Shown here: piece after piece, positions 1 to 5,221 of the stretch
How positions within the stretch are numbered: position 1 is the stretch's first letter
Layout: every line of letters begins with the position of its first letter
NCBI GenBank assembly: GCA_030672485.1
Contig: DAOVGH010000049.1
Coordinates: 1 to 5,221, forward strand
Direction: 5' to 3'
DNA from: Desulfobacterales bacterium
GTDB taxonomy: Bacteria; Desulfobacterota; DSM-4660; Desulfatiglandales; B25-G16
Length of the DNA stretch: 5,221 nucleotides
Translations under genes and position numbers: made by a program
Notes under the pieces: generated by a model
What the model was told of the DNA's origin: nothing
Database searches by the model: none
Seen by the model: only the letters and a program-made list of their open reading frames with translations

Positions 1-1
1 A

Positions 2-1249
2 GAAATCAAGGGATTGCATAAAAAGGGTCAACCTGTACTGGTTGGTACAATATCAATCGAAAAATCAGAGATGTTGAGTAAGATGCTAAAAAAAGAGGGC
101 ATCAAACACCAGGTCTTAAATGCCAAAAACCATGAAAGAGAGGCCGAAATCATTGCCCAAGCTGGACAAAACGGAACTGTCACTATATCCACAAATATGG
201 CTGGCAGGGGAACCGACATAGTGTTAGGTGATGGCGTACCAGGACTGGGTGGGTTGCATGTACTTGGCACAGAGAGGCATGAAAGCAGAAGGATTGATAA
301 TCAACTGAGGGGACGTTCAGGGCGGCAGGGAGACCAAGGTTCTTCGCGGTTTTATCTCTCCCTGGAAGATGACCTCATGAGGATCTTCGGCTCAGAAAGA
401 ATTGCCTCGGCTATGGATAGGCTTGGCATGGAAGAGGATCAACCAATAGAACACCAAATGATCTCAAGGGCAATTGAGGGAGCCCAGAAAAGGGTTGAGG
501 GTATCAACTTCAACATCCGGAAAAATCTTCTTGAGTATGACGATGTGATGAACCAACAACGAAAGGTTATCTACAGCCAGAGGAGACAAATACTAAGAGG
601 AGATATCCTTAAGGAAACCCTTAAGGATATGATTGACGAGTTGGTAGAGGCTGCCGTTTTAGATACCACGGATCCCAAAGTCTTTCCAGAGGAATGGAAC
701 CTAGGCCCACTTTCAGAATATATGTATAATGTATTTGGCTTCCTGCCCCAATTCTCCAAAGGAGAGATAAAGGATCTAACCCAGGCCACCTTGATAGATA
801 GATTAAAACAGGAGGCCTTGGATCTCTATGAGAAAAAAGAGGAAGAAATCGATCCCCAATCCTTTCATTTTCTACAAAAAATGGCCATGTTGCAGGCAAT
901 TGATGAACTTTGGATGGACAACCTTCTGGCTATGGACCAGTTAAAAGAGGGTATCGGCCTGAGGGGGTACGGCCAGATGGATCCCCTTAAGGAGTACCAG
1001 AAAGAGGGTTACAGCATGTTCATCACAATGGTAGAAAAGATTAAAGAGCATACCCTCAGGACACTCTTTAGGATCAGGGTAGCCCTCCAGGAACAACCTT
1101 CCGATGCAATTCCAAAAAGGGAAATGGTCCTGAGTCATGGAGGCAATGGAGGCAGCACCCCGGTCAAACGGAAAACACCTAAGATAGGTAGAAATGATCC
1201 CTGTCCGTGCGGAAGTGGGAAAAAATACAAACGCTGCTGCGGTGGATGA
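2..1249 (+). CDS. secA: Preprotein translocase ATPase SecA, C-terminal part (5' end outside window)
   Basis: SecA is the cytoplasmic motor ATPase that pushes unfolded preproteins through SecYEG. The reading frame is open from base 2 (EIKGLHKKGQPVLVG...), so about 415 C-terminal residues are present and the N-terminal half (NBD1, most of the preprotein cross-linking domain) is cut off. NBD2 is clear: the helicase motif TNMAGRGTDI is at 191-220 and the arginine-finger motif QLRGRSGRQGD at 302-334. The helical scaffold follows (LEYDDVMNQQRK from 530), then the helical wing and two-helix-finger region. The tail is a SEC-C zinc-binding motif (CPCGSGKKYKRCC, cysteine codons at 1202, 1208, 1235, 1238), which in this family binds Zn and contacts SecB or ribosomes. 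The NBD2 segment between the two helicase motifs is short (LGDGVPGLGGLHVLGT), as in Bacillus SecA and unlike E. coli, which has an insertion there. No frameshift is seen. The stop codon overlaps the argJ start. Confidence 0.98.
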   Translation, partial: EIKGLHKKGQPVLVGTISIEKSEMLSKMLKKEGIKHQVLNAKNHEREAEIIAQAGQNGTVTISTNMAGRGTDIVLGDGVPGLGGLHVLGTERHESRRIDNQLRGRSGRQGDQGSSRFYLSLEDDLMRIFGSERIASAMDRLGMEEDQPIEHQMISRAIEGAQKRVEGINFNIRKNLLEYDDVMNQQRKVIYSQRRQILRGDILKETLKDMIDELVEAAVLDTTDPKVFPEEWNLGPLSEYMYNVFGFLPQFSKGEIKDLTQATLIDRLKQEALDLYEKKEEEIDPQSFHFLQKMAMLQAIDELWMDNLLAMDQLKEGIGLRGYGQMDPLKEYQKEGYSMFITMVEKIKEHTLRTLFRIRVALQEQPSDAIPKREMVLSHGGNGGSTPVKRKTPKIGRNDPCPCGSGKKYKRCCGG

Positions 1250-2439
1250 AAAAGGACAACAACTATTCGGTTCCAGGATTTCTTGCCTCTGCCGTTTCTG
1301 CTGGCCTCAAGAAAAACGGCAAGATGGATCTTTCCCTGATCTTTTCCCAGAAGAAAGCGGTTGGAGCAGGGGTATTTACGACTAATAGGGTTAAGGCCGC
1401 CCCTGTTCTATTGAGTCAGGAAAGGATCAAGAAGGGCTTGTTACGAGCGGTTATTGCCAATACCGGTTGTGCAAATGCCTGTACTGGTATTCAAGGGTTA
1501 AACGATGCCATTCAGACAGCAGATATAGTTGCTAAGGGATTAGGGATCCACCCAGAGGAAACGGTTGTCGCCTCAACAGGAGTTATCGGGTCCTATCTGC
1601 CATTCAATCTGATAGAAAAAGCCATTCCAAACCTCATAAAGAATCTCTCCCCCGATGGATTTAGGTCAGTTGCCGAGGCCTTGATGACTACGGACTCGTT
1701 TCCCAAAATGAGCTACTTTAAAGGGAATGTTGGCGGGTGCCCCTTTCACTTATTGGGACTGGCCAAGGGAGCTGGCATGATCATGCCAAATATGGCGACA
1801 ATGCTTTCTTTCCTCATTACAGACATACATATTGATTCCGAGACCTTATGGCCTATTTTTGGGTCAGCTGCTGAGTGCACCTTCAATCGGATCACCGTAG
1901 ACGGGGAGACGAGCACCAATGATATGGTTTTGATTATGGCTAACGGGGTTGCGGGAAATACAAGGTTAGATAGATCACACATAAAGGAGTTTGAAAGGGG
2001 CTTAACAGATGTTATGGGGGAGCTAGCTTATATGATTGCCAAAGACGGCGAGGGTGCTACCAAGGTAATCGAAATTGAAGTGCATGGCGCGGCAACAAAG
2101 GATGATGCAAACACAGCCGCCAGATCAGTCGGCAACTCTAATCTTGTCAAAACAGCTGTCTTTGGCCAGGATCCTAACTGGGGAAGGATTATGGCTGCCC
2201 TTGGTAGCTCAGGGATTAAGATGGAGCAAGATAAGGTTCAGATCTGGATAGATGGAATCAAGGTAGTGGATGGGGGCCTTATGACCAGCGAACAAGAAGA
2301 AAGAAAGGCAGCTGAAAAAATGAAAAACGAACAGCTGACAATCACCATTAACCTCAATCAGGGGAGATGGAAAGACAGGATAATTACCTGTGATCTAACA
2401 TATGATTATATAAGGATTAATGCCGGCTACAGGACATGA
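1246..2439 (+). CDS. argJ: Glutamate N-acetyltransferase / ornithine acetyltransferase ArgJ
   Basis: ArgJ moves the acetyl group from N-acetylornithine to glutamate in the cyclic arginine pathway. Some members also make N-acetylglutamate from acetyl-CoA, and the sequence alone does not settle which type this is. The protein is 397 residues, normal for the family. It is an Ntn-type self-cleaving enzyme: the nucleophile is Thr185 in PNMATML (codon 1798-1800), giving predicted alpha (1-184) and beta (185-397) chains. Other family residues seen are the oxyanion pair Thr111-Gly112 in STGVIG, TTDS at 148-151, Lys174 in KGAG, Glu269 in DGEGATK, and the C-terminal INAGYRT with Asn392 and Thr397. I chose the ATG at 1246 because the family match starts there (YSVPGFLASAVSAGLKK) and it overlaps the secA stop by 4 nt (ATGA). 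A GTG at 1207 in the same frame would add 13 residues encoded within secA's zinc motif, with no family support. No strong Shine-Dalgarno precedes 1246, only GGTGG touching the start, which fits translational coupling to secA. Confidence 0.96.
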   Translation: MKKDNNYSVPGFLASAVSAGLKKNGKMDLSLIFSQKKAVGAGVFTTNRVKAAPVLLSQERIKKGLLRAVIANTGCANACTGIQGLNDAIQTADIVAKGLGIHPEETVVASTGVIGSYLPFNLIEKAIPNLIKNLSPDGFRSVAEALMTTDSFPKMSYFKGNVGGCPFHLLGLAKGAGMIMPNMATMLSFLITDIHIDSETLWPIFGSAAECTFNRITVDGETSTNDMVLIMANGVAGNTRLDRSHIKEFERGLTDVMGELAYMIAKDGEGATKVIEIEVHGAATKDDANTAARSVGNSNLVKTAVFGQDPNWGRIMAALGSSGIKMEQDKVQIWIDGIKVVDGGLMTSEQEERKAAEKMKNEQLTITINLNQGRWKDRIITCDLTYDYIRINAGYRT

Positions 2440-2493
2440 AGTGCCTAAAGTTTGAAGTGAGCCAAAGTGCCTAAAGTTACCAAAGTCTGAAAG
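2439..2493 (+). repeat. Phased AAAGT short repeats in the argJ-epimerase spacer
   Basis: The 14-nt sequence AAGTGCCTAAAGTT occurs exactly at 2439-2452 and again at 2465-2478, a 26-nt period. Within and around it the shorter core (A)AAG(T) recurs seven times, with the G at 2441, 2450, 2457, 2467, 2476, 2485 and 2493, so successive units lie 9, 7, 10, 9, 9 and 8 nt apart. The array fills nearly all of the 68-nt spacer and begins on the last base of the argJ stop codon. The units are direct, not inverted, so it is not a terminator. It could be a degenerate microsatellite-like array or a multi-site protein-binding tract; the sequence does not decide between these. Confidence 0.7.
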
Positions 2494-2507
2494 CCCAGAA
2501 GAACCCA

Positions 2508-3479
2508 ATGAAAGATAATCAACAAACAAGCCTGATTACAGGAGTAGCTGGTTTTATTGGCTTTCATATGGCCAGATCACTACTTGAAAAAGGTGATAGG
2601 GTAATCGGCATAGATAACCTCAATACCTATTACGATGTCTCATTAAAAAAGGCCAGGCTCGAACAGATTATCTCTCATCATAATTTCACGTTCTATCACG
2701 AAGACATCAACAATCTCGGTGCCCTCAAGACAATATTCTCTCACCACCACATAGATAGGATCTGTAACTTGGCAGCCCAGGCTGGCGTAAGATATTCAAT
2801 CCAAAACCCCTTTATCTATCAGGAGAGCAATATAAAGGGATTTCTTAATCTATTGGAGATGGCCCGGCAATTCCCTGTGAATAACTTCGTTTTTGCCTCC
2901 TCATCATCTGTCTACGGGAATAACAAAAAGCTGCCTTTTGCTGCTGAGGACAATGTTGATACCCCAATTTCCCTCTATGGAGCAACCAAAAGGGCTAACG
3001 AATTGATGGCCTACGCTTACAGCCATCTCTTTAAGATCCCTTTAACCGGGCTCCGTTATTTCACCGTCTATGGGCCATGGGGAAGGCCAGATATGGCCCT
3101 CTTTCTTTTTGCCAGGTCTATGCTGGATGGGAGACCGATAGATATCTATAACTTTGGAAAAATGAAAAGGGATTTCACTTACATAGGTGATATTGTGGAT
3201 GGAACCATCTCCGCCCTCAGGAACCCTTTTAGATACGAAATATTTAATCTTGGTAATTCGAAGGTTGTGGAGCTGATGGAACTGATAAACATTATTGAGG
3301 AGGAATTGGGGATAGAGGCAAAGAAAAACTTGCTTCCTCTTCAGCCTGGTGATGTCCCTGAAACATATGCTGATATAGAAAAGACAAAGAAGATGTTAGG
3401 CTTTAACCCCAAAACTTCAATCAGGACAGGCATTAGAAAATTCCTTACATGGTATAAGGATTATTATGAGATAAACTGA
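2508..3479 (+). CDS. NAD-dependent epimerase, UDP-glucuronate 4-epimerase type
   Basis: This is an extended short-chain dehydrogenase/reductase that most likely interconverts UDP-glucuronate and UDP-galacturonate in the cytoplasm, for capsule, LPS or exopolysaccharide. The NAD-binding Rossmann motif GVAGFIG is at residues 12-18. The catalytic Ser is in SSSSVYG (131-137; Ser132 aligns with E. coli GalE Ser124), and the YxxxK pair is Tyr157/Lys161 in SLYGATK. Subfamily signatures are DNLNTYYDVSLKK near the N-terminus, then RYFTVYGPWGRPDMALFLF, KMKRDFTYIGDIV and LLPLQPGDVPETYADIE. These are typical of LpsL/CapI-like UDP-GlcA epimerases rather than GalE. It has 323 residues, slightly under the usual 330-340. 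The missing stretch seems to be the loop after the DFTYIGDIV helix, where relatives carry an extra dozen or so residues before the YNxGN strand (here YEIFNLGN). The ATG at 2508 follows a weak AGAAGAA. It lies 68 nt after argJ on the same strand and may share its transcript. Confidence 0.9.
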   Translation: MKDNQQTSLITGVAGFIGFHMARSLLEKGDRVIGIDNLNTYYDVSLKKARLEQIISHHNFTFYHEDINNLGALKTIFSHHHIDRICNLAAQAGVRYSIQNPFIYQESNIKGFLNLLEMARQFPVNNFVFASSSSVYGNNKKLPFAAEDNVDTPISLYGATKRANELMAYAYSHLFKIPLTGLRYFTVYGPWGRPDMALFLFARSMLDGRPIDIYNFGKMKRDFTYIGDIVDGTISALRNPFRYEIFNLGNSKVVELMELINIIEEELGIEAKKNLLPLQPGDVPETYADIEKTKKMLGFNPKTSIRTGIRKFLTWYKDYYEIN

Positions 3480-3813
3480 CATCCAAACCAAAGGCCTTTT
3501 CCTTCTTCATCAATCATATCTGCTCATGTAAAACAACAACATCCTAGATCTTTTTACTTCCCGCAAGGGGGGTCACGGGGAAATTCCTAATCATTTCTTC
3601 GTCTTCGGATCATTTCATTGACTTTATACGCAAAAGATAGTAAATGGCTAAAGATTTAGTCGAATATTGATAATTGCATATTTTCGTTATGTATGCCATA
3701 AACGTTGGGAGTCGAAACTGTCGATCTTAAGCGCAGCATAATATCCTGGGTAGATGAATCAACATGCTTTCCATGTTGCTGAAATAGCCCATGTAAAGCC
3801 AAAACTATAAAGA
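3480..3813. other. 334-nt gap without a convincing gene
   Basis: No plus-strand reading frame of useful length covers this stretch, and no tRNA or known riboswitch is apparent. Three things stand out. First, a G/C-rich patch at 3558-3582 can pair TTCCC with GGGAA around a 15-nt loop, or form a short CCC-GCAA-GGG hairpin with a GNRA-type loop (3560-3569). Second, there is a perfect 7-bp hairpin at 3760-3778. Third, a minus-strand frame of 56 codons runs from ATG at 3826-3824 to TAA at 3658-3656 and overlaps the start of the next gene; its translation ends in QLSIFD and matches no family I recognise. The middle (3620-3700) is AT-rich and could hold the promoter of the downstream gene, but no -35/-10 pair is good enough to call. 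A palindrome AAAGGCCTTT at 3490-3499 has no loop and no T-run directly after a stem, so it is a poor terminator. The stretch may be decayed coding DNA. Confidence 0.6.
3760..3778. repeat. Perfect 7-bp inverted repeat (hairpin)
   Basis: CAACATG at 3760-3766 and CATGTTG at 3772-3778 are exact reverse complements around the 5-nt loop CTTTC. It sits 35 nt upstream of the GTG start of the small membrane protein, so on a plus-strand transcript it would fall in the leader. No T-run follows on either strand, so it is not an intrinsic terminator. It could be an operator-like dyad or an mRNA hairpin, or chance. Confidence 0.4.
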
Positions 3814-4170
3814 GTGGAAAAAACATCCAAAATAATCACAGTTGTAGTGATAAGCCTTTTTCTTATAGGTTTCTTTCTGGGTATATATATAACGGTTGAT
3901 GAAAGAATACCAGACAATGCGGTAGTTGTTGTAACCTTGGAGGATGAGCTCTACCATTCTATTCACTTTGATTATATCTGCGTTGCTGGCAAAACAGCAA
4001 AGACTATGCTCCTATCTAATGCAAAGGAGAAAGGTTTCAAACCAGACCCACATTGCCAAGATCTCGGCTATTTTAGGGGTAACACCCTCTTTCTCTACCA
4101 AAGTGTCCTCTCAAACCTTGGGATACAATACAACAGCCGGTGGGATGAGAACGGTGACTGGCTATGGTAA
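3814..4170 (+). CDS. Small single-pass membrane protein of unknown function
   Basis: The 118-residue product matches no family I can name. It starts with a short basic stretch (MEKTSK), followed by a strong hydrophobic segment at residues 7-28 (IITVVVISLFLIGFFLGIYI). The remaining 90 residues form a soluble domain with no further membrane segment; the lysines before the helix predict that this domain faces the periplasm. The soluble part looks like a folded, selected protein: DELYHSIHFDYICVAGKTAKTM, then KPDPHCQDLGYFRGN, and an aromatic end SRWDENGDWLW. Cys56 and Cys81 could form a disulfide, and His48, His51 and His80 lie near them, so a metal site is also possible; both are speculation. The start is GTG at 3814, because an in-frame TAA lies at 3808-3810. 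The ribosome site is weak (TAAAGAG directly abutting). It stands alone, 334 nt after the epimerase and followed by a likely terminator. A signal-anchor is more likely than a cleaved signal peptide, as no clear cleavage box follows the helix. Confidence 0.75.
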   Translation: MEKTSKIITVVVISLFLIGFFLGIYITVDERIPDNAVVVVTLEDELYHSIHFDYICVAGKTAKTMLLSNAKEKGFKPDPHCQDLGYFRGNTLFLYQSVLSNLGIQYNSRWDENGDWLW

Positions 4171-4215
4171 AGCCCAAATCATTACTCCCTGCCCCTCCAT
4201 GATACTACCCAATAA

Positions 4216-4255
4216 GAAGAGACAAGAGAACTTCTTGACTTGCTTCGTGTTTTTT
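4216..4255 (+). terminator. Candidate intrinsic terminator after the small membrane protein gene
   Basis: GAAG (4216-4219) and CAAG (4223-4226), separated by a 3-nt bulge, pair with the continuous arm CTTGCTTC (4239-4246) around a 12-nt loop. After GTG comes a run of six T (4250-4255). It lies 45 nt past the stop at 4170. The stem is only half G/C and bulged, so it would be a weak terminator. A competing fold pairs CAAGA (4223-4227) with TCTTG (4233-4237). Confidence 0.35.
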
Positions 4256-4392
4256 GGCTAGACTTCTCATAGCATCTTTGCAACCAACCGACGCCCACCA
4301 GCACCGAGGCTGCTAGGTAGTTCACATGGGAATCCCCAATATCGGCGCCTTTCCTTGATCCAACAGGTGATCTTGCTGGGGGTGAGATAATA

Positions 4393-4408
4393 TGGCTGCT
4401 GTTGTGCT
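4393..4408 (+). promoter_or_regulatory. Candidate sigma-54 (-24/-12) promoter of the FHA-GAF gene
   Basis: TGGC at 4393-4396 and TGCT at 4405-4408 have the correct GG-to-GC spacing (first G to first G is 12 nt) for the TGGCAC-N5-TTGC consensus. The central CAC and the first T of TTGC are not matched. Transcription would start near 4418-4420, leaving a leader of about 20 nt before the ATG at 4439. No convincing sigma-70 promoter is seen nearby. No activator site was identified. Confidence 0.3.
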
Positions 4409-4438
4409 TCTTCTGTTAAAAATCTTGGAAAAGAGGAT

Positions 4439-5221
4439 ATGCCAAGCTTAGATGTCATAACCAATGATGGCCGAAGGTCTAGCTTTCAAATCGAACAAGA
4501 AAAGATTACCATAGGGAGGAGTAACGATAATAGTCTTATCCTTTCTGATGAAACCGTTTCTCGTTACCATGCCGAGATAACAAAGACAAAGGACGGCTAT
4601 CTTTTAACGGACCTGGGAAGCATCAATCACACAAAGGTAAATGATGAAAAAATTCGGAGTGTTCTCCTGAGACACCATGACAAAATAAAAATCGGCCGCT
4701 CGAGCCTGATATTCTTAGCCAAAGAAGAAGAAAAAGTATCCCCCGAGGACTCCCTTATCCTGACAACAGATAGTGATTATGAAAACCAGTCTAAACAGAT
4801 ACTGAAAAGCCTTTCAGAGAGTGGTGCGGCTGACTCTCAAAACCTGTTAGTTTCTTTAGAAGATATACAAATCCCAGAAAAGGCCGCCTTTCCTCCTCCA
4901 GAAAAAACTCAGACCCAATTAAAGAGAAGTAACAAAGTGCTTTGGTTGCTTTTCGAGATCAGTCGCCAGTTGAATTCCATCACTGATTTCAGGGAACTCC
5001 TGAAGAGAATAATGGATCTTATCTTCAGGGTCATTGATGCTGATTACGGCTTTTTGATTCTTACTGGAGATGGAAAAGAAGATCAACTCCCTCCTGTAGT
5101 AGTCAAATACAGAGATGACCGAGAAAGAGATAGGGGAAAATTAAAGGTCAGTCGGACTATTATTCAGAAAGTAATACATGATAAAGATGCTATTTTAACA
5201 TCAAATGCTATGGCCGATTCA
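4439..5221 (+). CDS. FHA-GAF domain regulatory protein, N-terminal part (3' end outside window)
   Basis: This is a cytoplasmic signalling protein; 261 residues are visible and the frame is still open at the window edge. Residues 1-93 are a forkhead-associated (phosphothreonine-binding) domain: IGRS at 25-28, SDETVSRYHAEI at 36-47 with the key Arg27, Ser41 and His44, then DLGSINHTKVN at 58-68. The usual SxNGTxVN turn is altered, with His64 in place of Gly. A polar, low-complexity linker (about 94-160) follows. Residues from about 165 begin a GAF domain (LWLLFEISRQLNSITDFRELLKRIMDLI..DADYGFLIL), which in this arrangement binds a small ligand or mediates dimerisation. Known FHA-GAF proteins end in an adenylate/guanylate cyclase, a SpoIIE-type phosphatase, a histidine kinase or a sigma-54 activator domain, so the output cannot be told here. 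ATG 4439 is the only conventional start after the in-frame TAA at 4388. The purine tract GGAAAAGAGG lies immediately upstream, with GAGG only 2 nt from ATG, closer than usual. Confidence 0.9.
   Translation, partial: MPSLDVITNDGRRSSFQIEQEKITIGRSNDNSLILSDETVSRYHAEITKTKDGYLLTDLGSINHTKVNDEKIRSVLLRHHDKIKIGRSSLIFLAKEEEKVSPEDSLILTTDSDYENQSKQILKSLSESGAADSQNLLVSLEDIQIPEKAAFPPPEKTQTQLKRSNKVLWLLFEISRQLNSITDFRELLKRIMDLIFRVIDADYGFLILTGDGKEDQLPPVVVKYRDDRERDRGKLKVSRTIIQKVIHDKDAILTSNAMADS

Larger units (their letters stand above)
4171..4438. other. 268-nt intergenic gap with a GC-richer block
   Basis: The gap contains the terminator candidate (4216-4255), then a block at about 4271-4380 with roughly 55% G+C by hand count, richer than the AT-leaning surroundings. 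The block has several short dyads (GGCGCC; TGGG-AATC-CCCA; an imperfect CCAACA/TGCTGG pair) but no fold I recognise as a tRNA, riboswitch or known small RNA. A 65-codon minus-strand frame crosses the block and its flank (4464-4267). Its translation is rich in Arg and Pro with no recognisable family, and it runs into the FHA gene, so I do not call it a gene. The last 50 nt hold a sigma-54-like promoter candidate for the downstream gene. Confidence 0.5.

Noticed and set aside
571..1138. Several minus-strand open frames of 65-92 codons inside secA.
   Set aside because: They lie opposite conserved SecA sequence and show no domain, so they are reflections of secA codon use.
1207..1245. GTG at 1207 as the argJ start, adding 13 residues.
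   Set aside because: The extra residues have no family counterpart and are read out of frame from secA's conserved zinc motif; the ATG at 1246 overlaps the secA stop neatly.
1746..1982. Minus-strand open frame inside argJ.
   Set aside because: It lies opposite the conserved ArgJ active-site region and has no recognisable features.
2439..2493. The spaced repeats as a CRISPR array.
   Set aside because: The units are 5-14 nt with spacers under 15 nt, there is no dyad-bearing repeat of CRISPR length, and no cas gene is nearby.
3490..3499. AAAGGCCTTT palindrome as an epimerase terminator.
   Set aside because: It has no loop, so it cannot form a stable hairpin, and the following pyrimidines are not a T-run.
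3618..3702. Sigma-70 promoter candidates (TTGACT at 3618, TTGATA at 3667, TTGCAT at 3674).
   Set aside because: The matching -10 boxes at 15-17 nt spacing are poor (for example TAAATG, CATAAA), and AT-rich DNA gives such matches by chance.
3944..4261. Plus-strand 105-codon frame overlapping the small membrane protein in another frame.
   Set aside because: Its translation is serine/threonine-rich with no family features, while the competing frame has a clear membrane anchor and a coherent domain. A frameshift in the latter is not needed.
4267..4464. Minus-strand 65-codon frame crossing the gap and the FHA gene start.
   Set aside because: No family, no ribosome site I can support, and its 5' end lies inside the FHA coding region; kept only as a note on the GC-richer block.

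Overview
The window is an ordinary bacterial chromosomal segment with dense plus-strand genes. I infer a Desulfobacterota ('deltaproteobacterial') or related anaerobe. The basis is the compact SecA with a short NBD2 and a SEC-C zinc tail, argJ directly behind secA, and an FHA-GAF signalling protein. No 16S rRNA or other strict marker is present, so this is an inference from protein style.

Layout, left to right. (1) 1-1249: the 3' half of secA, the preprotein translocase ATPase, whose 5' end lies outside the window. (2) 1246-2439: argJ for arginine biosynthesis, starting inside the secA stop codon with an ATGA overlap. (3) 2440-2507: a 68-nt spacer made almost entirely of degenerate AAAGT units spaced 7-10 nt apart, including a 14-nt direct repeat. 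(4) 2508-3479: a UDP-glucuronate 4-epimerase-like SDR enzyme that would supply UDP-galacturonate for surface polysaccharide. (5) 3480-3813: a 334-nt gap without a convincing gene, holding a perfect 7-bp hairpin and a weak 56-codon minus-strand reading frame. (6) 3814-4170: a small single-pass membrane protein of unknown function. (7) 4171-4438: a gap with a candidate terminator, a GC-richer block of about 110 nt, and a candidate sigma-54 (-24/-12) promoter. (8) 4439-5221: the 5' part of an FHA-GAF regulatory protein whose output domain lies beyond the window.

secA and argJ are probably co-transcribed and translationally coupled, although their functions are unrelated. The epimerase may be read through from argJ. 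The small membrane protein and the FHA-GAF gene look like separate transcription units. I see no defence system, CRISPR array, intact mobile element, tRNA or rRNA, and nothing that amounts to a clearly new system. The best leads are the phased AAAGT spacer, the unknown membrane protein, the altered FHA motif, and the two non-coding gaps.
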